A DNA stretch of 64,000 nt, from positions 34,823,256-34,887,255 of the forward strand of contig CM060108.1 in the NCBI GenBank assembly GCA_030522415.1, in the 5' to 3' direction. This DNA is from Channallabes apus. Taxonomy: Eukaryota; Chordata; Actinopteri; Siluriformes; Clariidae. The translations under genes were made by a program, and so were the position numbers. The notes under the pieces were generated by a model. It worked only from the letters and a program-made list of their open reading frames with translations, was not told where the DNA came from and ran no database searches. Numbering within the stretch: the stretch's first letter is position 1; each line of letters starts with the position of its first letter. Positions 20,994-33,459 of this stretch are shown here, in pieces.

Positions 20994-23700
20994 GCCGTGT
21001 ATTGATTACCGGGGGCTCAATGCCATCACAGTAAAATATAAGCACCCACTGCCATTGGTACTGGCCGCGATCGATCTGCTCCGAGGCGCGTCCATCTTTT
21101 CTAAGCTAGACCTCCGCAGCGCTTACAACCTCGTTCGTGTTCGCAAGGGAGACGAGTGGAAGACTGCATTCAGCACTACATCAGGTCATTATCAGTATAA
21201 TGTGATGGCCTATGGACTGGTGAATGCACCTGCGGTGTTTCAGGGGTTCATGAATGACGTGCTTCGACATATGTTAAACCGGTTTGTGATAGTATATTTA
21301 GATGACATTCTGATATACTCTCGGTCATATGGGGAGCACGTCCGTCATGTGACCGCCGTTCTCCGTCGACTGAGGGAACACGGGCTCTATGTGAAGGCAG
21401 AGAAATGTGAATTCCATCAAACGGAGGTAGCATTTCTGGGCTATCGCATAGGGCCACTGGGGGTCATGATGGACATGGCCAAGGTCAGTGCGGTCCAATT
21501 ATGGCCGGAACCCACATCAGTGAAGGCACTACAAAGTTTCCTTGGGTTTGCCAATTTTTACAGGCGCTTTATTAGGGGCTATAGTATGTTGGCAGCACCG
21601 CTCACTAATTTGTTGAAAGGAAAACCAAAAGGGTTGCGCCAGTTCACGCCGGAAGCGCGTCTCGCTTTCCAGCGGCTAAAACAAGCTTTCACGTCGGCGC
21701 CTATATTAAAACTTCCCGATCCAACTAAGCCCTTCGTAGTCGAGGTCGATGCGTCGGAAATAGGACTAGGAGCGGTACTGTCACAGCGCCATGGCCACCC
21801 AGAGAAGCTGTATCCCTGCGCTTTCTTTTCGAGAAAACTGACACCTGCTGAGTGCAATTACGATATCGGAAATCGCGAACTGCTTGCCATAAAAGCGGCG
21901 TTAGAGGAGTGGAGGCATTGGTTGGAGGGAGCAGAACATCCATTCACGGTGCTCACTGATCATAAGAACCTTGAGTATCTCCAACAAGCGAAAAGACTAA
22001 ACTCCTGCCAAGCCCGCTGGGCGCTGTTTTTTACTCGTTTCCATTTCAGCATTACATATCGCCCCGGCTCTAAAAACTTAAAAGCGGATGCGCTCTCCCG
22101 CTGTTTCGCGGCGCAGGACCCGCCCACGGCTCCTGAACCCATTTTGCCCCCGGCACTCGTGGTGGCCCCGATTGCGTGGGATCTCGATGCGGAGATAGTA
22201 CAGGCGACACGGACCGAGTCCGTGCCGGCTGACTGTCCACCGGATCGAACCTACGTACCGGAATCACTACGAGAACGAGTGACGGTAGAGGCTCACATCA
22301 ACCTCACCTCTGGACACCCCGGCGAATTGAAAACATTTCAACTGCTAGAACATAGGTTCTGGTGGCCAAATATGCGGGAAACAGTAAAAACAGTCGTTTC
22401 GTCTTGTGCTACCTGTGCAACTACTAAAAGCCCCCGAGGGTTGCCAGTTGGTAAATTAATGCCCCTGCCCACACCTAACAGACCGTGGTCTCACCTAGCG
22501 GTGGATTTTGTGACGGATCTGCCAGTGTCAAAAGGGTACACGACAGTTCTAGTGGTGGTGGATCGGTTTTCCAAAGGCTGTCGATTTGTCCCGTTCTGCG
22601 CCCTCCCGACCGCCGCTCAGGTGACGGAAACCCTATTCGACACAGTGTTTCGCTATTATGGTATTCCGGAGGACATCGTTTCAGATCGTGGTCCCCAATT
22701 TATCGCTAGAGTCTGGAGAGCTTTTTTCCAGAAGTTGGGGACCACTGTTAGTCTAACCTCAGGCTATCACCCGGAGTCTAATGGACAGGCAGAGCGGACT
22801 GTTCAAGATCTTGGGAAATTCCTTCGTGCATATTGTAGTAGTCGACAACATGAATGGGCAGACTATTTATTCTGGGCGGAATATGCACAAAACTCCTTAA
22901 AACACTCCTCAACCGGCCTAACGCCGTTTCAATGTATGCTCGGATACCAGCCACCGCTCTGTCCCTGGGATGCCACTCCCACCAATATCCCCATGGTGGA
23001 TGAGTGGTTTAAGAAAGCGGAGAAAGTATGGGAGGGAGCGCATGCTCATATCTCCCAAGCAGTTCGCCGGTTTAAGAAATTCGCCGATAGGCGGCGAGGG
23101 GAAAGTCCTCCGCTCCAGGTAGGTGATCGGGTTTGGCTCTCGACAAAGGACCTCTCTCTCAACCTCCCCTGTCGTAAACTTTCCCCCAGATTCATCGGCC
23201 CTTTCCCCATTGTCGCACAAATCAACCCTGTGTCGTTTAAACTACAACTCCCTTCACACATGCGCATTAACCCTACCTTTCACATCTCTCTTCTCAGGCC
23301 AGTAAGAAGGGGACCGCTGGACCCCGGGGCTGTGGAGATCGAGGGCGCTCCAGCGTTTAGAGTCCAGCAGCTGCTGGACTCCCGAAGGCGAGGAGGCTCA
23401 CTCCAATATCTGGTGGAGTGGGAGGGTTATGGACCGGAGGAACGCAGCTGGGTACCGGCGCGGGACATCCTGAGCCCCGAACTCATTTCCGAGTTCCACA
23501 GGGCACGGCCGGATCGTCCTGCGCCACGACCCCGGGGCCGACCCGCCCGCCGGCAATTCCATCAAGTCGGCGGGTCCCGACCCCCTTTGGTAACGCAGGG
23601 GGAGCGCCCACCTCCTCTTCAGGAAGCCGGTCCTGGGGAGGGGGGTAATGTAACATCCGAACCGCCACAGCCCCGGAGATCCGGATCACCGGCTTACTGA
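20989..23700 (+). CDS. pol continuation: reverse transcriptase, RNase H, integrase, chromodomain
   Basis: After the frame break, coding continues uninterrupted from [11 protein letters not shown] to the stop at 23700; there is no local start codon, and the first ATG is at 21055. Reverse transcriptase holds [11 protein letters not shown] and the catalytic YLDD (Asp codons at 21301-21306). RNase H holds [25 protein letters not shown] and [10 protein letters not shown]. Integrase has the zinc-binding H-H-C-C region ([15 protein letters not shown]) and the DDE core ([34 protein letters not shown]). The C terminus is a chromodomain ([31 protein letters not shown]), which directs integration in chromoviruses. 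The frame runs 52 nt into the 3' LTR. It is otherwise free of stops, consistent with a young insertion. Confidence 0.92.
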   Translation, partial: LRPCIDYRGLNAITVKYKHPLPLVLAAIDLLRGASIFSKLDLRSAYNLVRVRKGDEWKTAFSTTSGHYQYNVMAYGLVNAPAVFQGFMNDVLRHMLNRFVIVYLDDILIYSRSYGEHVRHVTAVLRRLREHGLYVKAEKCEFHQTEVAFLGYRIGPLGVMMDMAKVSAVQLWPEPTSVKALQSFLGFANFYRRFIRGYSMLAAPLTNLLKGKPKGLRQFTPEARLAFQRLKQAFTSAPILKLPDPTKPFVVEVDASEIGLGAVLSQRHGHPEKLYPCAFFSRKLTPAECNYDIGNRELLAIKAALEEWRHWLEGAEHPFTVLTDHKNLEYLQQAKRLNSCQARWALFFTRFHFSITYRPGSKNLKADALSRCFAAQDPPTAPEPILPPALVVAPIAWDLDAEIVQATRTESVPADCPPDRTYVPESLRERVTVEAHINLTSGHPGELKTFQLLEHRFWWPNMRETVKTVVSSCATCATTKSPRGLPVGKLMPLPTPNRPWSHLAVDFVTDLPVSKGYTTVLVVVDRFSKGCRFVPFCALPTAAQVTETLFDTVFRYYGIPEDIVSDRGPQFIARVWRAFFQKLGTTVSLTSGYHPESNGQAERTVQDLGKFLRAYCSSRQHEWADYLFWAEYAQNSLKHSSTGLTPFQCMLGYQPPLCPWDATPTNIPMVDEWFKKAEKVWEGAHAHISQAVRRFKKFADRRRGESPPLQVGDRVWLSTKDLSLNLPCRKLSPRFIGPFPIVAQINPVSFKLQLPSHMRINPTFHISLLRPVRRGPLDPGAVEIEGAPAFRVQQLLDSRRRGGSLQYLVEWEGYGPEERSWVPARDILSPELISEFHRARPDRPAPRPRGRPARRQFHQVGGSRPPLVTQGERPPPLQEAGPGEGGNVTSEPPQPRRSGSPAY
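23635..23645 (+). other. Polypurine tract
   Basis: GGGGAGGGGGG lies three bases before the 3' LTR and would prime plus-strand synthesis. It also encodes part of the C terminus of pol. Confidence 0.85.
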
Positions 23701-24186
23701 GTCATAGCTTTGTCTCCCCCTAGTGTGTCTGTGTATGTCATTGTCTGCCCCTAATGAGTTAATAGGAAGCACCTGTCTCTACCTCATGTGTCACACTATT
23801 TAACCCAGCCGAACCCACACAACAGCGTCTGGTCACCACTATGCCACACCTTGTTTCTAACCCATGTCTCTCTGTGTCTCTCCCCAAGGGCTAGCGGTAT
23901 CTGCAGGCGAGGTAGTGTGGAGCGAGACAGCTTCCCACACGTTTACGGACTCAGCCGTGGAGCGGGTTTTCCAGTCGATGTTAAGTTAAGCGTTCACAAA
24001 CGCATTCGAGTGTTCTTGTGTTTCCGCCTGCAGACCGCGCCGGGAGAAACCACCCGCGGGGTGGAGAGTTTGAGTTTTGTTTGTTGTGTTCTTTTTTTGT
24101 TATTAAGAGACTGAAGATATAAAATAAAGACGGTTACTTCCTGCACCTGCAGCCTTCGAGTCTATCTTTGTAGTGGAAGCATGACA
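23649..24186 (+). repeat. 3' LTR
   Basis: 538 bp, matching the 5' LTR except at three sites I could find (GAACCGCC versus GAACTGCC, GATCCGG versus GATCTGG, GAGCGGG versus GAGCGTG). The poly(A) signal is at about 24123-24128. Confidence 0.95.
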
Positions 24187-26790
24187 ATCTGGCCAATGAT
24201 TGCCTCAACCCCATCTTCTGTACATGTGCTCTTGGTGCCTGGGAGACAAACAGCACATTTGTCTCCTCCTGTGGTCATGGCCAGTTGCAAAGCTGTTTTG
24301 CCACCCCAAGTTAGCATGACCATATTGTAATGCCCAACTATGTGGGGTAAACAGTGGGATAAAGCCTGATGTTACAAATGAATGTACAACTAAATACTGA
24401 CAGAGATAACTCCTGGACAACATTCTGCTCCCATGTTCTGCTCCCATCCCAGGGTCTTCGTTTTTCGTGTGCTTGAGGGACTCTCATTTTGCCTTGGGTT
24501 GTTGTGTCTGTTAGACAGGCGTTAGTAATCTTAGGATAACTAATAGCATTTTAAATCTTTATGTCCTGCACCAATTTCTCATCTCACATCTGTTTTACAA
24601 CTGCTGTTCGTACAGTTACCTTCTCATGGCTTGGATCATTTTCTTGTATTGTTTCCTTTACAATTTAAATGAAAAGTCTTAACATCTGCACTTATGCCTT
24701 GTCTGCATTTTTCCAAACCTGGCAAACACACAATGTAGTTGATTTTTTTTCTAATAGTGTGTGTGCACCTACAGTGTAGTGATACTTTATTGCTCATAGC
24801 TGGAGGAAACACATTACAGCAGAATTCAACATTCAAAGAGGTAGGTTGTTTGGGGGGGAAATTGAGCATGATCATTTTAGGTACTAGGTATTTAATTTTA
24901 GAGAATTTGCACAAATGATCGCGTAAAACGATGTGTTAATGATTCATAGATAAATAAATCAGTCACTTGATCTGTCCGCTGTGCTTACTGATGCCATCAG
25001 AGACAGTCAAACACACAAACACGCTGTCTGACAGAATTTATTTATTAACAGCAAAAGACAGAGTTTGTATATGTTTGGCCAAGCGCCTAGTGTCGTGTAC
25101 ATCTGTTACTACAAAGATGTTCTGGTAACATCCTGAAAAACAAAGAGACGAACCAGGACGTGTTAGCTCGGAGGAGGGGGGAAGGGGGGGAGAAAGAGAG
25201 AGAGAGAGAGAGCGAGAGACATCGAAACATAATGAGAAAGAGAGAGTGGAAGAGTTAGCACCTTAATATCAGATCCAAGAGAAGAGAGTAAGAGTAGAAA
25301 TCAACTTATTTTATATTAAAAAAACCTCTTACATATAGTAATTCTCTGTCACCATCTATTATAAACAATACACAGTAGAGTACAGAACAGTCCGTAGAGT
25401 AACTCTTGCTCTGTGCAAAGGTACAGTACGACTCCGTAACAAGTCATGCATTTGTACCATTGTTGATCCCAATTCTTCAGTCCTCTTTGAAAATGGATGG
25501 TCACCCACTGCACTGCAGAATATTTAAAGAGTGATGTGCACAGATGGATGATGAGGTTTAAAGAAGAAGAAGCCAATATTAAAGACAAAGCATGCAGTAA
25601 GAGGCCATCAACTGTGACAAAATAGTTAGGTTCAACGATGGTGAAAAAGTATGGTTTGTGATAAAGATGTTAAGTAGTACCAAAACAAACATTTTGCATT
25701 ACTTTAGGTACCATACTCATATTAGGAAGAGATAAATTCTTAAGTAAAGATCAAATATTCAAAAACATATTTTCAAAACTGTAAGTCTAGCTAGATGTAT
25801 TATGCAATCTTTTAAGATTTTTTTTCATCAATCTCACATGTCTATTAGCTTATAAAGATGATTTTCCTGTTAGTGAAAAAATGCAATTCCAGGTATTAGA
25901 TAGATAGCAAATCTTTGCCTTCACGTTTGTTTATTCCTCATAAGTATTTTGATACTTTCTATTTATTTGTCCTGCCCCACAAAAAAACCTGTTTCCACTC
26001 TTACTTATTGTATATGTGATTCCTTACTATTTTTTAATTGGTAAAAGTTTGGTATATACAGTATATGTACAGTACCGTAAGTATGACACAGATGATTAAT
26101 TGCTGTGTAAAAATGCATTATGATATAATGAATAATGTTAATACATAAGAAATTTTCCTTATTCTTCAAATGTATGGCTTGGGCATGACAGCACTACAGG
26201 TTTCTGAAATATTTCAAACCATTAAGAGCGACAATAGTATACTCCTTAGGGATATCTAGTTCTAGCACTGGCCTGTACTGCAAAGAACAGGAAATTGTTG
26301 TACCTGTTGATATGAGTAGAAATGAGCAATACAGAGTGAGGGAGAGGAAGCTGGAGCTCAGAGATAAGGCCCGAGGACTGACTCATACATTGGTTTTATA
26401 ATCACGATTAAACCAGCTTTTGTTTTTCTTTTGGCTCCTCTCCTTCCCTTCCATACAGTACTTCTCACCATAGCAATAAAAATAGCATTAAAAATAAGCA
26501 CACACATACACCCACCATAATAGTGCACTTTGGAGATATATAGCTGAAACTTGGGAGAAAGGCCATGCATGTAGTGCCACCTTTCTCCCACTTAACTTTA
26601 GAGGAACTCTAATCTCTCTCTTTCTTTGCTAATGACAAAGTTTCCTCACCAACAATCTCATTGTCTCCACGGAACTATTTAAAACTCTTATCCGAAACCC
26701 CCTTCGAGGAGGGCCTGCCTATAGTAGCCACTTAGAACTTTAAGATCCAAGAGTTTCATTTAATTTTTTTCCGCCTGAAATACAACATTA
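24187..26790. other. Noncoding stretch with a GA-rich tract
   Basis: The first 250 bp read as an unrecognised open frame on the minus strand (see findings). A GGGA/GA-rich run lies at about 25173-25215. The rest is AT-rich without a credible exon or transposon. Confidence 0.5.
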
Positions 26791-26798
26791 CTTTAGCA

Positions 26799-27590
26799 CA
26801 AGTGGTTCTCAACCTTTTTTTGCAGTGGGCCGCATTATGTCCAAGTCTCACGAGCCGCATATTATTTACATATGACGTCATCAACGCGCAATAACCAGAT
26901 ACTATGCATCTAAAATTATTACAATTACATGTATTATTATCATTTGAGAGTATAATTCTACTTACCATTAATGGGACACCTGATGTTGTCGGAAGCCGAC
27001 CAATTTGGTGAAATTCGGCTCAAAAGGAGTAACAGCACAATGAAGTTGTGAACTCTGTAAGACGTGCACGGAAACGTGACTTGATGCTCATCATTGCAGA
27101 AAATGTGCGTTCGCAAATGTATGTGGATCCAAATATGGAAAGCACTTTTGAACTTAATAATCTGAGGTTTTGTCCAGAGATGTTTCGCCACATTTCTGCA
27201 ACTGAGGATGACTGCTGCGCGGTTTGGCTGTGTCCTCTTGCCTGAACATCCATCAGTTCATCTTCGAGCGCGCGGCGAGGCAAACCGAAAGTTGAAGCCA
27301 AGTCCTTGATTTTTTCCACAGGGAAAGTGAATGGCTCCCTGATTAAATGTCCTGCATATTTTATTGTCTCAAAATCAGAAAAATGAGAAATGAATTTTTC
27401 TTGCATTTGACTGACATGGTGATGACTGATGACCGTTTTAAATCTGTCAGAGCTTGCACGCTTGTAATTGTGTGCACGTTAACTGTGTAATTACATCAGT
27501 TCATAGTTGCGAATTAGTTTTTTTTTTTACGTTGTCAGCATCGCGGGCCGAATTTTGCATTTGTGATGGGCCGCAGGTTGAGAACCACTG
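26799..27590 (-). mobile_element. Short hAT element with CAGTGGTTCTCAACC-type ends
   Basis: The right end is GGTTGAGAACCACTG and the left end is CA(A)GTGGTTCTCAACC, so the inverted repeats match apart from one extra A. The 8-bp duplication CTTTAGCA flanks it at 26791-26798 and 27591-27598. GGGCCGC motifs lie just inside both ends. At 792 bp it is an internally deleted derivative. Confidence 0.9.
27020..27406 (-). pseudogene. hAT transposase C-terminal fragment (ZBED/GTF2IRD2-like)
   Basis: A 128-codon frame with a variable acidic stretch, then MWRNISGQNLRLLSSKVLSI, GSTYICERTFSAMMSIK and SRFRARLTEF, the dimerisation region of hAT transposases of the kind found in ZBED5 and GTF2IRD2. The zinc finger and catalytic core are gone. 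Most internal sequence of the surrounding element is this fragment. Confidence 0.85.
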
Positions 27591-27836
27591 CTTTAGCATT
27601 TGAACACTATCTGTAAACATATCTGATGGTGCAACCAACACATATGTAACTGTGCCTATGACTAAGCACTGCTTAGTGTTTGGAGACATTGCCCATATCT
27701 ACATTACTATGTTACCCAGATTTCGAACAACACATTGGTTAGTGTTTCCTCCCATTATTCTTCAGCTGTCTTAAGACTTATAGGCCAGTGAGTTCATTCT
27801 GGTAGCACATTAAAGTCGTTCATTCTGCCTGCACCT

Positions 27837-27919
27837 TGTGGTTAGTAGCAAAGCAAGGTCATTTTCACAACATACAGCCTGATATTGGGAAAAATGACCT
27901 TTCTTTGCTACTAACCACA
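27837..27919. repeat. Near-perfect inverted repeat (hairpin)
   Basis: Two 29-nt arms, 27837-27865 and 27891-27919, pair at 28 positions around a 25-nt spacer. The left arm begins TGTGGTTAGTAGCAAAG. No gene lies in the surrounding 27600-28340 interval. Confidence 0.9.
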
Positions 27920-28379
27920 GAATGAACCACATGACTATGTTCCATAATAGTCTACTGGCTCAGCATTAACCATCTTCGAGAATATTGCTGACATTCGTTT
28001 AGATTCAGTGATTCAGTGTTGAATGTGACCCAAGTGCTTTGCAAGCACAAAATGGACAGAGTCATGCCTGTAATGCCTAGTAGGCCTTATGGACCCTGTG
28101 TATCCCATGGGCTTCAGAACCACTGAAGATTTCTGTGAAGTTCATGATGGATGATATACAACAACTTCTTGTAGGGCAGATCTACATCACACTAGTGATT
28201 AGCTCAAAGTGTTTTTCTATGCAAACACTATTCAGTAAATGTAATTGTTAAAAAAAAATTTGTTTGCATTAATTAATCAACATTAGTGTGTTGTATTATT
28301 ATACAATTATCACCAAGTGCACTATTATATTTAAGTTACACTCACTTTCACTCACTCATCTTCCATCTCATTCGTCTCA

Positions 28380-28950
28380 ATGACTACCGTCCCGTTGCAC
28401 CCACCATCATGAAGTGCTTCGAGCAGCTCTCATGAGACATATCAAGACCCTGCTGCCTCCCTCACTGGACCCACTGCAATTTGCTTACCGTCCTAACCGC
28501 TCAGCGGACGACACCATCTCCACTACACTTCATCTTGCCCTCACACACTTGGACAAGAAGGACACATACGTCCGAATGCTATACATAGATTTCAGCTCAG
28601 CATTCAACACTATCATCCCCCAACAACTGATCGGAAAGCTGAGCCTGTTGGACCTGAACACCTCCCTCTGCAATTGGATCCTGGACCTTCTGACCGGAAG
28701 GCCTCAGTCAGTACGGATCAGGAACTACACCTCCAGCACCACCACACTGAGCACTGTGGCCCCACAAGGCTGTGTGCTTAGTCCCCTGCTGTTCACACAG
28801 TTGACTCACGACTGTGTAGCAACACTCAGTTCGAATCACATCATTAAGTTTGCTGATGACACGACTGTGGTGGGTCTCATTAGCAAGAACAACGAGTCAG
28901 CGTACAGAGAGGAAGTGCGGAGGCTAATGGACTGGTGTACAGTAGATGGA
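28380..28950 (+). mobile_element. Rex1/CR1-like LINE reverse transcriptase, first part
   Basis: The open frame from 28414 covers the central reverse transcriptase: [45 protein letters not shown] and the catalytic FADD in [10 protein letters not shown]. It ends after LMDWC, where the LINE is interrupted. The 3' continuation starts at about 33465 with NNLSLNVDKTKEMVVDF. The VLSPLLF block is normally followed by more sequence and here has small changes. The 5' part, including any ORF1 and the endonuclease, is absent, as expected of a 5'-truncated copy. Confidence 0.85.
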
Positions 28951-29249
28951 CAACCAGACTGCTCATTACCGTCACACTCACCGCCGTGGAAACGCGGCAG
29001 CGGCCAAAATAAACCAGTAGCATTTCAAAATAATTCGTGAAATGACCGCCAGGTGCCGCAAATTGACATTTTCCGTCGTCTCGGTTTTTAAATATATTCA
29101 GAGCTTAAGTCATAATAAAGTCATAAGAATATGTTGTAGCGAAGAAATACTACAATTATGATAATTTACACATCCAAGTACTGTGTCCAACAAACATGAA
29201 AAACTATAAATATGAAAAAATATGAGTTAGAAAACAGTTCTCAGAGATT

Positions 29250-30425
29250 TGTGCAAAATAATATTTATGCAATATAATTACAGGCTCTGGATTCGTTTTT
29301 CGTTTGCAGTATAAAACCAAAATACATCTTACTATTTTTGAGAGATTTGTTTAAAAAAAAATCTAAAAAAAAATAATAATAATTCAGATATTTGTCTGTG
29401 CAAAATAATATTTATGCAATATAATCACAGGCTCTTGATTCGTTATTCGTTTGCAATATAAACCAAAATACATTAACCATATAATATAAACCAAAATATA
29501 AACCAAAATATTTAATTTGTTGTATTAAATATTTATGCCGTCTCATCAAGGATCCAAAGATTTCGTTGTACTAAATAATATTTTTGCTGATTTTTTTCTG
29601 CAATTCAGTTGTACTGAATGATGTTTATGTTTATATTTAAAAAATATGAGTTAGAAAACATTGGTTTTATTTTGTTTAGACAGACTCTCTGTTTTTATCT
29701 GTTTAGTGTTATTATTACAGCACAAACAACAGCACTAGGGCTTTTTAAAAAAATTTATTTCGACAATACTTACAGTTGTTAGAGTTTAAGACATCAAGAT
29801 TTAAATATAGAAATAACTAAAACAAATAGAGCAAACTTTCAGAATAGATAATAAAAAAATAAATCAATAAAAAAGATGTATGCAGTATAATCGGGGCCTC
29901 TCATTACATTACTTCGTCTGGCACTGAACCAAAATTATTGTCTTACATTTGTGAATAAAATATCATTGTTTTTTTTTTCAGAGATTTATTTGTGCAAAAT
30001 AATATTTATGCAATATAATTACAGGCCCTGGATTAGTTTTTTTCGTTTGCAGTATGAAACCAAAATACATCTTACTGTTTTTGAGAGATTTGTGGTAAAA
30101 AAAAATCTGTTTTTTTCAGACATTTGTCTGTACAAAATAATATTTATGCAAAATAATCACAGGCTCTTGATTCGTTATTCGTTTGCAATATAAACCAAAA
30201 TACATTAACCATATAATATAAACCAGAATATAAACCAAAATATTTTATTTGTTGTATTAAATATTTATGCCGTCTCATAAAGGATCCAGAGATTTCGTTG
30301 TACTAAATAATATTTTTGCTGTATAACCATCTTAATTCGTTAACCGTAGATTTTTTTCTGCGATTCAGTTGTACTGAATGATGTTTATGCAGTATAATCA
30401 AGCTCTCTTATTTCGTTATTTGTTC
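29250..30425. repeat. Two ~390-bp direct repeats built of degenerate subunits
   Basis: Copies at 29250-29640 and 29983-30395 align over most of their length. Each contains repeated subunits with the motif AATAATATTTATGCAATATA followed by ACAGGCTCT and TTCGTT; further diverged units appear near 29878 and 30377. The function is unknown. Confidence 0.85.
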
Positions 30426-30964
30426 GCATTTGGCTTGCACTTGCTGCATTGGACACTACTGAGCATCCAAGCGTGGCAACGCATGCTTGGTTTAAGTTGG
30501 ACATTGACGCACATATTGTAAATGAATGTGAATCGTAGGGCATTATATTCCTGCCACAATTCTCACAGCTGCACAGTATGTATTGAAATAATAACAATAG
30601 TGTTTTTCTTTACTGAATAGAAATATAATTGCGCAACTGTTAAGCATTAGCCCGTACTTGATAACACAAAAACACAAGCGCTGCTGTATAACATCAAACG
30701 CAAATTTTATGGTCCCTCCCCCAATCAGCGCAGCGAGGAGCGCAGCGAGGAGCATTTACATTTAAACAGGTTTTACAGGTGTGCTTTGCGAAGTCAGACA
30801 CATACAAATGCAAATAACACCTCCCCAAGCTGTTCTCACCTACAGTATACACTCGGAGAAACTAAAATCCCTGGAATGAGATTTTTCTTACCATAACATG
30901 TAGTGTTATTAATCACTCTACACTGTTTTTCAATTACTTTTAATTTTAGATTTTATTCAGAGGA

Positions 30965-31665
30965 ATGAAGGTTAGCCGCAGCAAGACGGAATACATGTGT
31001 GTGAATGAGAGGGACCCAAGAGGAACAGTGAGGCTACAGGGAGCAGAGGTAAAGAAGGTGCAGGATTTTAAGTACTTAGGGTCAACGGTCGAGAGCAACG
31101 GAGAGTATTCAAAGGAGGTGAAGAGACGAATACAGGCAGGTTGGAATGGGTGGAGAAAAGTGACAGGTGTGTTGTGCGATAAAAGAATATCAGCGAGAAT
31201 GAAAGCAAAGGTGTACAGGACAGTGGTGAGACCAGCAATGCTCTATGGCTTAGAGACTGTGGCACTGAAGAAAAGACAGGAGGCAGAGCTAGAGGTAGCA
31301 GAGCTGAAGATGTTGAGGTTCTCTTTGGGAGTGACAAGGATGGATAGGATCAAGAATCAGTTCATCAGAGGGACAACCCATGTTAGATGTTTTGGAGATA
31401 AAGTCAGAGAGGCCAGATTGAGGTGGTTTGGACATGTTCAGAGGAGAGATTGTGAATATATCGGTAGAAGGATGCTGAGGTTGGAACTGCCAGGCAGGAG
31501 GTCTAGAGGAAGACCAAAGAGGAGATTTATGGATGCAGTGAGAGAGGACATGAAGTTAGTTGGTGTGAGAGAAGAGGATGCAGAGGATAGGGTTAGATGG
31601 AGGCAGATGATTCGCTGTGGCGACCCCTGAAAGGGAACAGCCGAAAGACAAAGAAGAAGAAGAAG
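30965..31665 (+). mobile_element. RTE-type LINE, 3' end of the reverse transcriptase ORF
   Basis: An open frame of 221 codons ends at 31630. It carries the C-terminal part of an RTE-like polymerase: SKTEYMCVNERDP, VQDFKYLGSTVESNGE, MLYGLETVALKKRQEAEL and LRWFGHVQRRDCEYIGRRML, with a basic GRRSRGRPKRRF segment. It is followed at once by the short 3' tail GGCGACCCCTGAAAGGGAAC and AAGAAGAAG repeats, typical of this family. It lacks the endonuclease and catalytic reverse transcriptase motifs, so it is a 5'-truncated insertion. Related tails are at 37150 and perhaps 56480. Confidence 0.9.
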
Positions 31666-33459
31666 AATTTATAAATAAACAAACCAAATTAAATTATTCC
31701 ATGTGTATTTTCCCTTTGTAAAATAGCATAAAAAAATTATGGGTCGTGTATCGAGCGATTGAAAACAATACAAGGCACGTTATGATGAGGAAACTTTCTA
31801 TCTCTTCCCTTCCAGAGATTAAAAAACGGTAAAAATGTCAATTTTGGAATCCGCAGACGCTCAAACAGCAAAAGAACATGATAATAATAATCAAAATAAT
31901 ATTATTCTTTTTGCTGTTTATGTCCACCATTTAATAATGATTTAATTATCAATAATTAAAGCTGCTCACATCGCACGCTTTCACTTTAAAAATGCAGTGT
32001 TTAATCAGCAAGTATATGTTGCCTCTCTTTATGATTGGAAAATATTCTGACTGAAACAAATCTGCTCGTGTCAGCTCATATCAGGAGCATTTTTGATGAA
32101 AGAGGAGAGTAGAAGGGGAAAACTGAAAGTGTGTACAAACAACAGCACAATGCATGTGTGTGAATGGCTGAAATGTGGTTGTGAATAAACCTTTTAATGA
32201 ATGTAAAACGTTTGCATGATCCCGCGTGTGCGCTCTTTAACTTTGCCGAGTTTTGATCTAAAGTCAGATGAACGCGCGCGCCCATATGAGAGATTATATA
32301 TCTCTTTCAGCAAACACATATTACAGGTGTTAAATAAGCGCTGTCTATGCGGCGCTGGGAGAAACGCACGCCGATGTCAGCCGCTGTATTTCAGGCATGA
32401 TATATTAACTCTACCTATCATGGGCGAGTCTCCACACAGCAGACCAAATCGTCATTAGCGCGTCCCTAGCAAGGAGCATTTACTTACATCTAAACTGAGT
32501 CATTTACATAAATCACTGATCACATTTAAACAATTTATTCATACAGATGTACATGTTTTACAGGTTTGTTACTGAAGAACTGTGGCAGCGGGCACACCTA
32601 ATAATAAATGCAGGATTATTTTTTTTTATAGTTTTATATAAATAAAAATGCTTTTATAAATGTGGGCTACTGTTATCTACTTCAAATATTTGTTAAAACA
32701 GCCAGGAAACTCACTCTGACCATTTTAATAATTCATTGATAAATTAGTGATTCCTTTGGTTTCGGCTGTGCTGAAGGTGATCATGTCATCTCGTCGTCTC
32801 CGCAGCAGTGAGCGCGCCTATAATTCACTTCTCATACGAATTACATAATCTAATATTTTTTTGTCATTAGTTTATATTAAAGCAGATATTTCTCTTTCTA
32901 TAAGTATATATTTTTCACGTCTGTGCGGCGAGTATACACGGAGTTTGGGTTCATTTTCTGACGTGCTCAAGTTCACCAAAATCAATACAGAACCCCGTTT
33001 AGTGTAATTTATTTAACAAAATCATAAAGTTTTTTCGTCATTGTGAGTGCACCTAAATAAAAGTAGAGTCTTATAAAAGCTACAAATTTAAAGAACACAA
33101 AATATAAGATGACACAAGACCCTACACGTGTAGCTTTTCTAATTACACATAATAAAAAGGTTCAGTGTGTTAACGTTTACGTTGCTTAAATTCGATCCTA
33201 AAAAAACTGAATTTAATTTTAATTATAAATTTGTACTGTAATGTTACTACTGTGATTATGAATTCGTTTAATTACAATGTTTCACTTTATTTTATCTGCA
33301 ACGACGTGCAGCTGTGGACGACCTGCGCCTCATTAAGCCTGGAGAGAACGAACTGATGCCTGAGGCGTCAGTCTATAGTTATATAGCGCCACTCAGCGGT
33401 AAAAGCCAGCAAACACACAAACCCAAATGCTATCGCTGTAGGCCGTGACGGTAGAAGTC

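Larger units (their letters stand above)
18794..24186 (+). mobile_element. Near-complete Ty3 chromovirus (Tf1/sushi type) LTR retrotransposon
   Basis: The element is 5,393 bp with two 538-bp LTRs beginning TGTAACA and ending ATGACA. It is flanked by a perfect 5-bp target duplication, ATCTG, at 18789-18793 and 24187-24191. The LTRs differ at three positions by my count, so the insertion is recent. The internal region encodes gag, protease, reverse transcriptase, RNase H, integrase and a C-terminal chromodomain in that order, the layout of vertebrate Tf1/sushi chromoviruses. A run of nine G at 20979-20987 shifts the frame within reverse transcriptase, so this copy as sequenced is not coding-intact. 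There is no envelope gene. It landed between gene C and the UGT gene, in the same orientation as the genes. Confidence 0.95.
28975..33435. other. About 4.5 kb of repeat-rich DNA interrupting the LINE
   Basis: The block starts near ACCGTCAC at 28970 and ends near GTGACGGT at 33446, a short possible inverted repeat. It holds long direct repeats (29250-30420), an RTE LINE fragment (30960-31665), a GCGCAGCGAGGA doublet at about 30727 and, from 31700 to 33435, sequence with scattered CpG-rich patches but no recognisable coding region. No target duplication could be confirmed. Confidence 0.5.

Noticed and set aside
31068..31337. Minus-strand frame rich in Ser, Leu and Pro
   Set aside because: Shadow of the RTE reverse transcriptase frame on the other strand.
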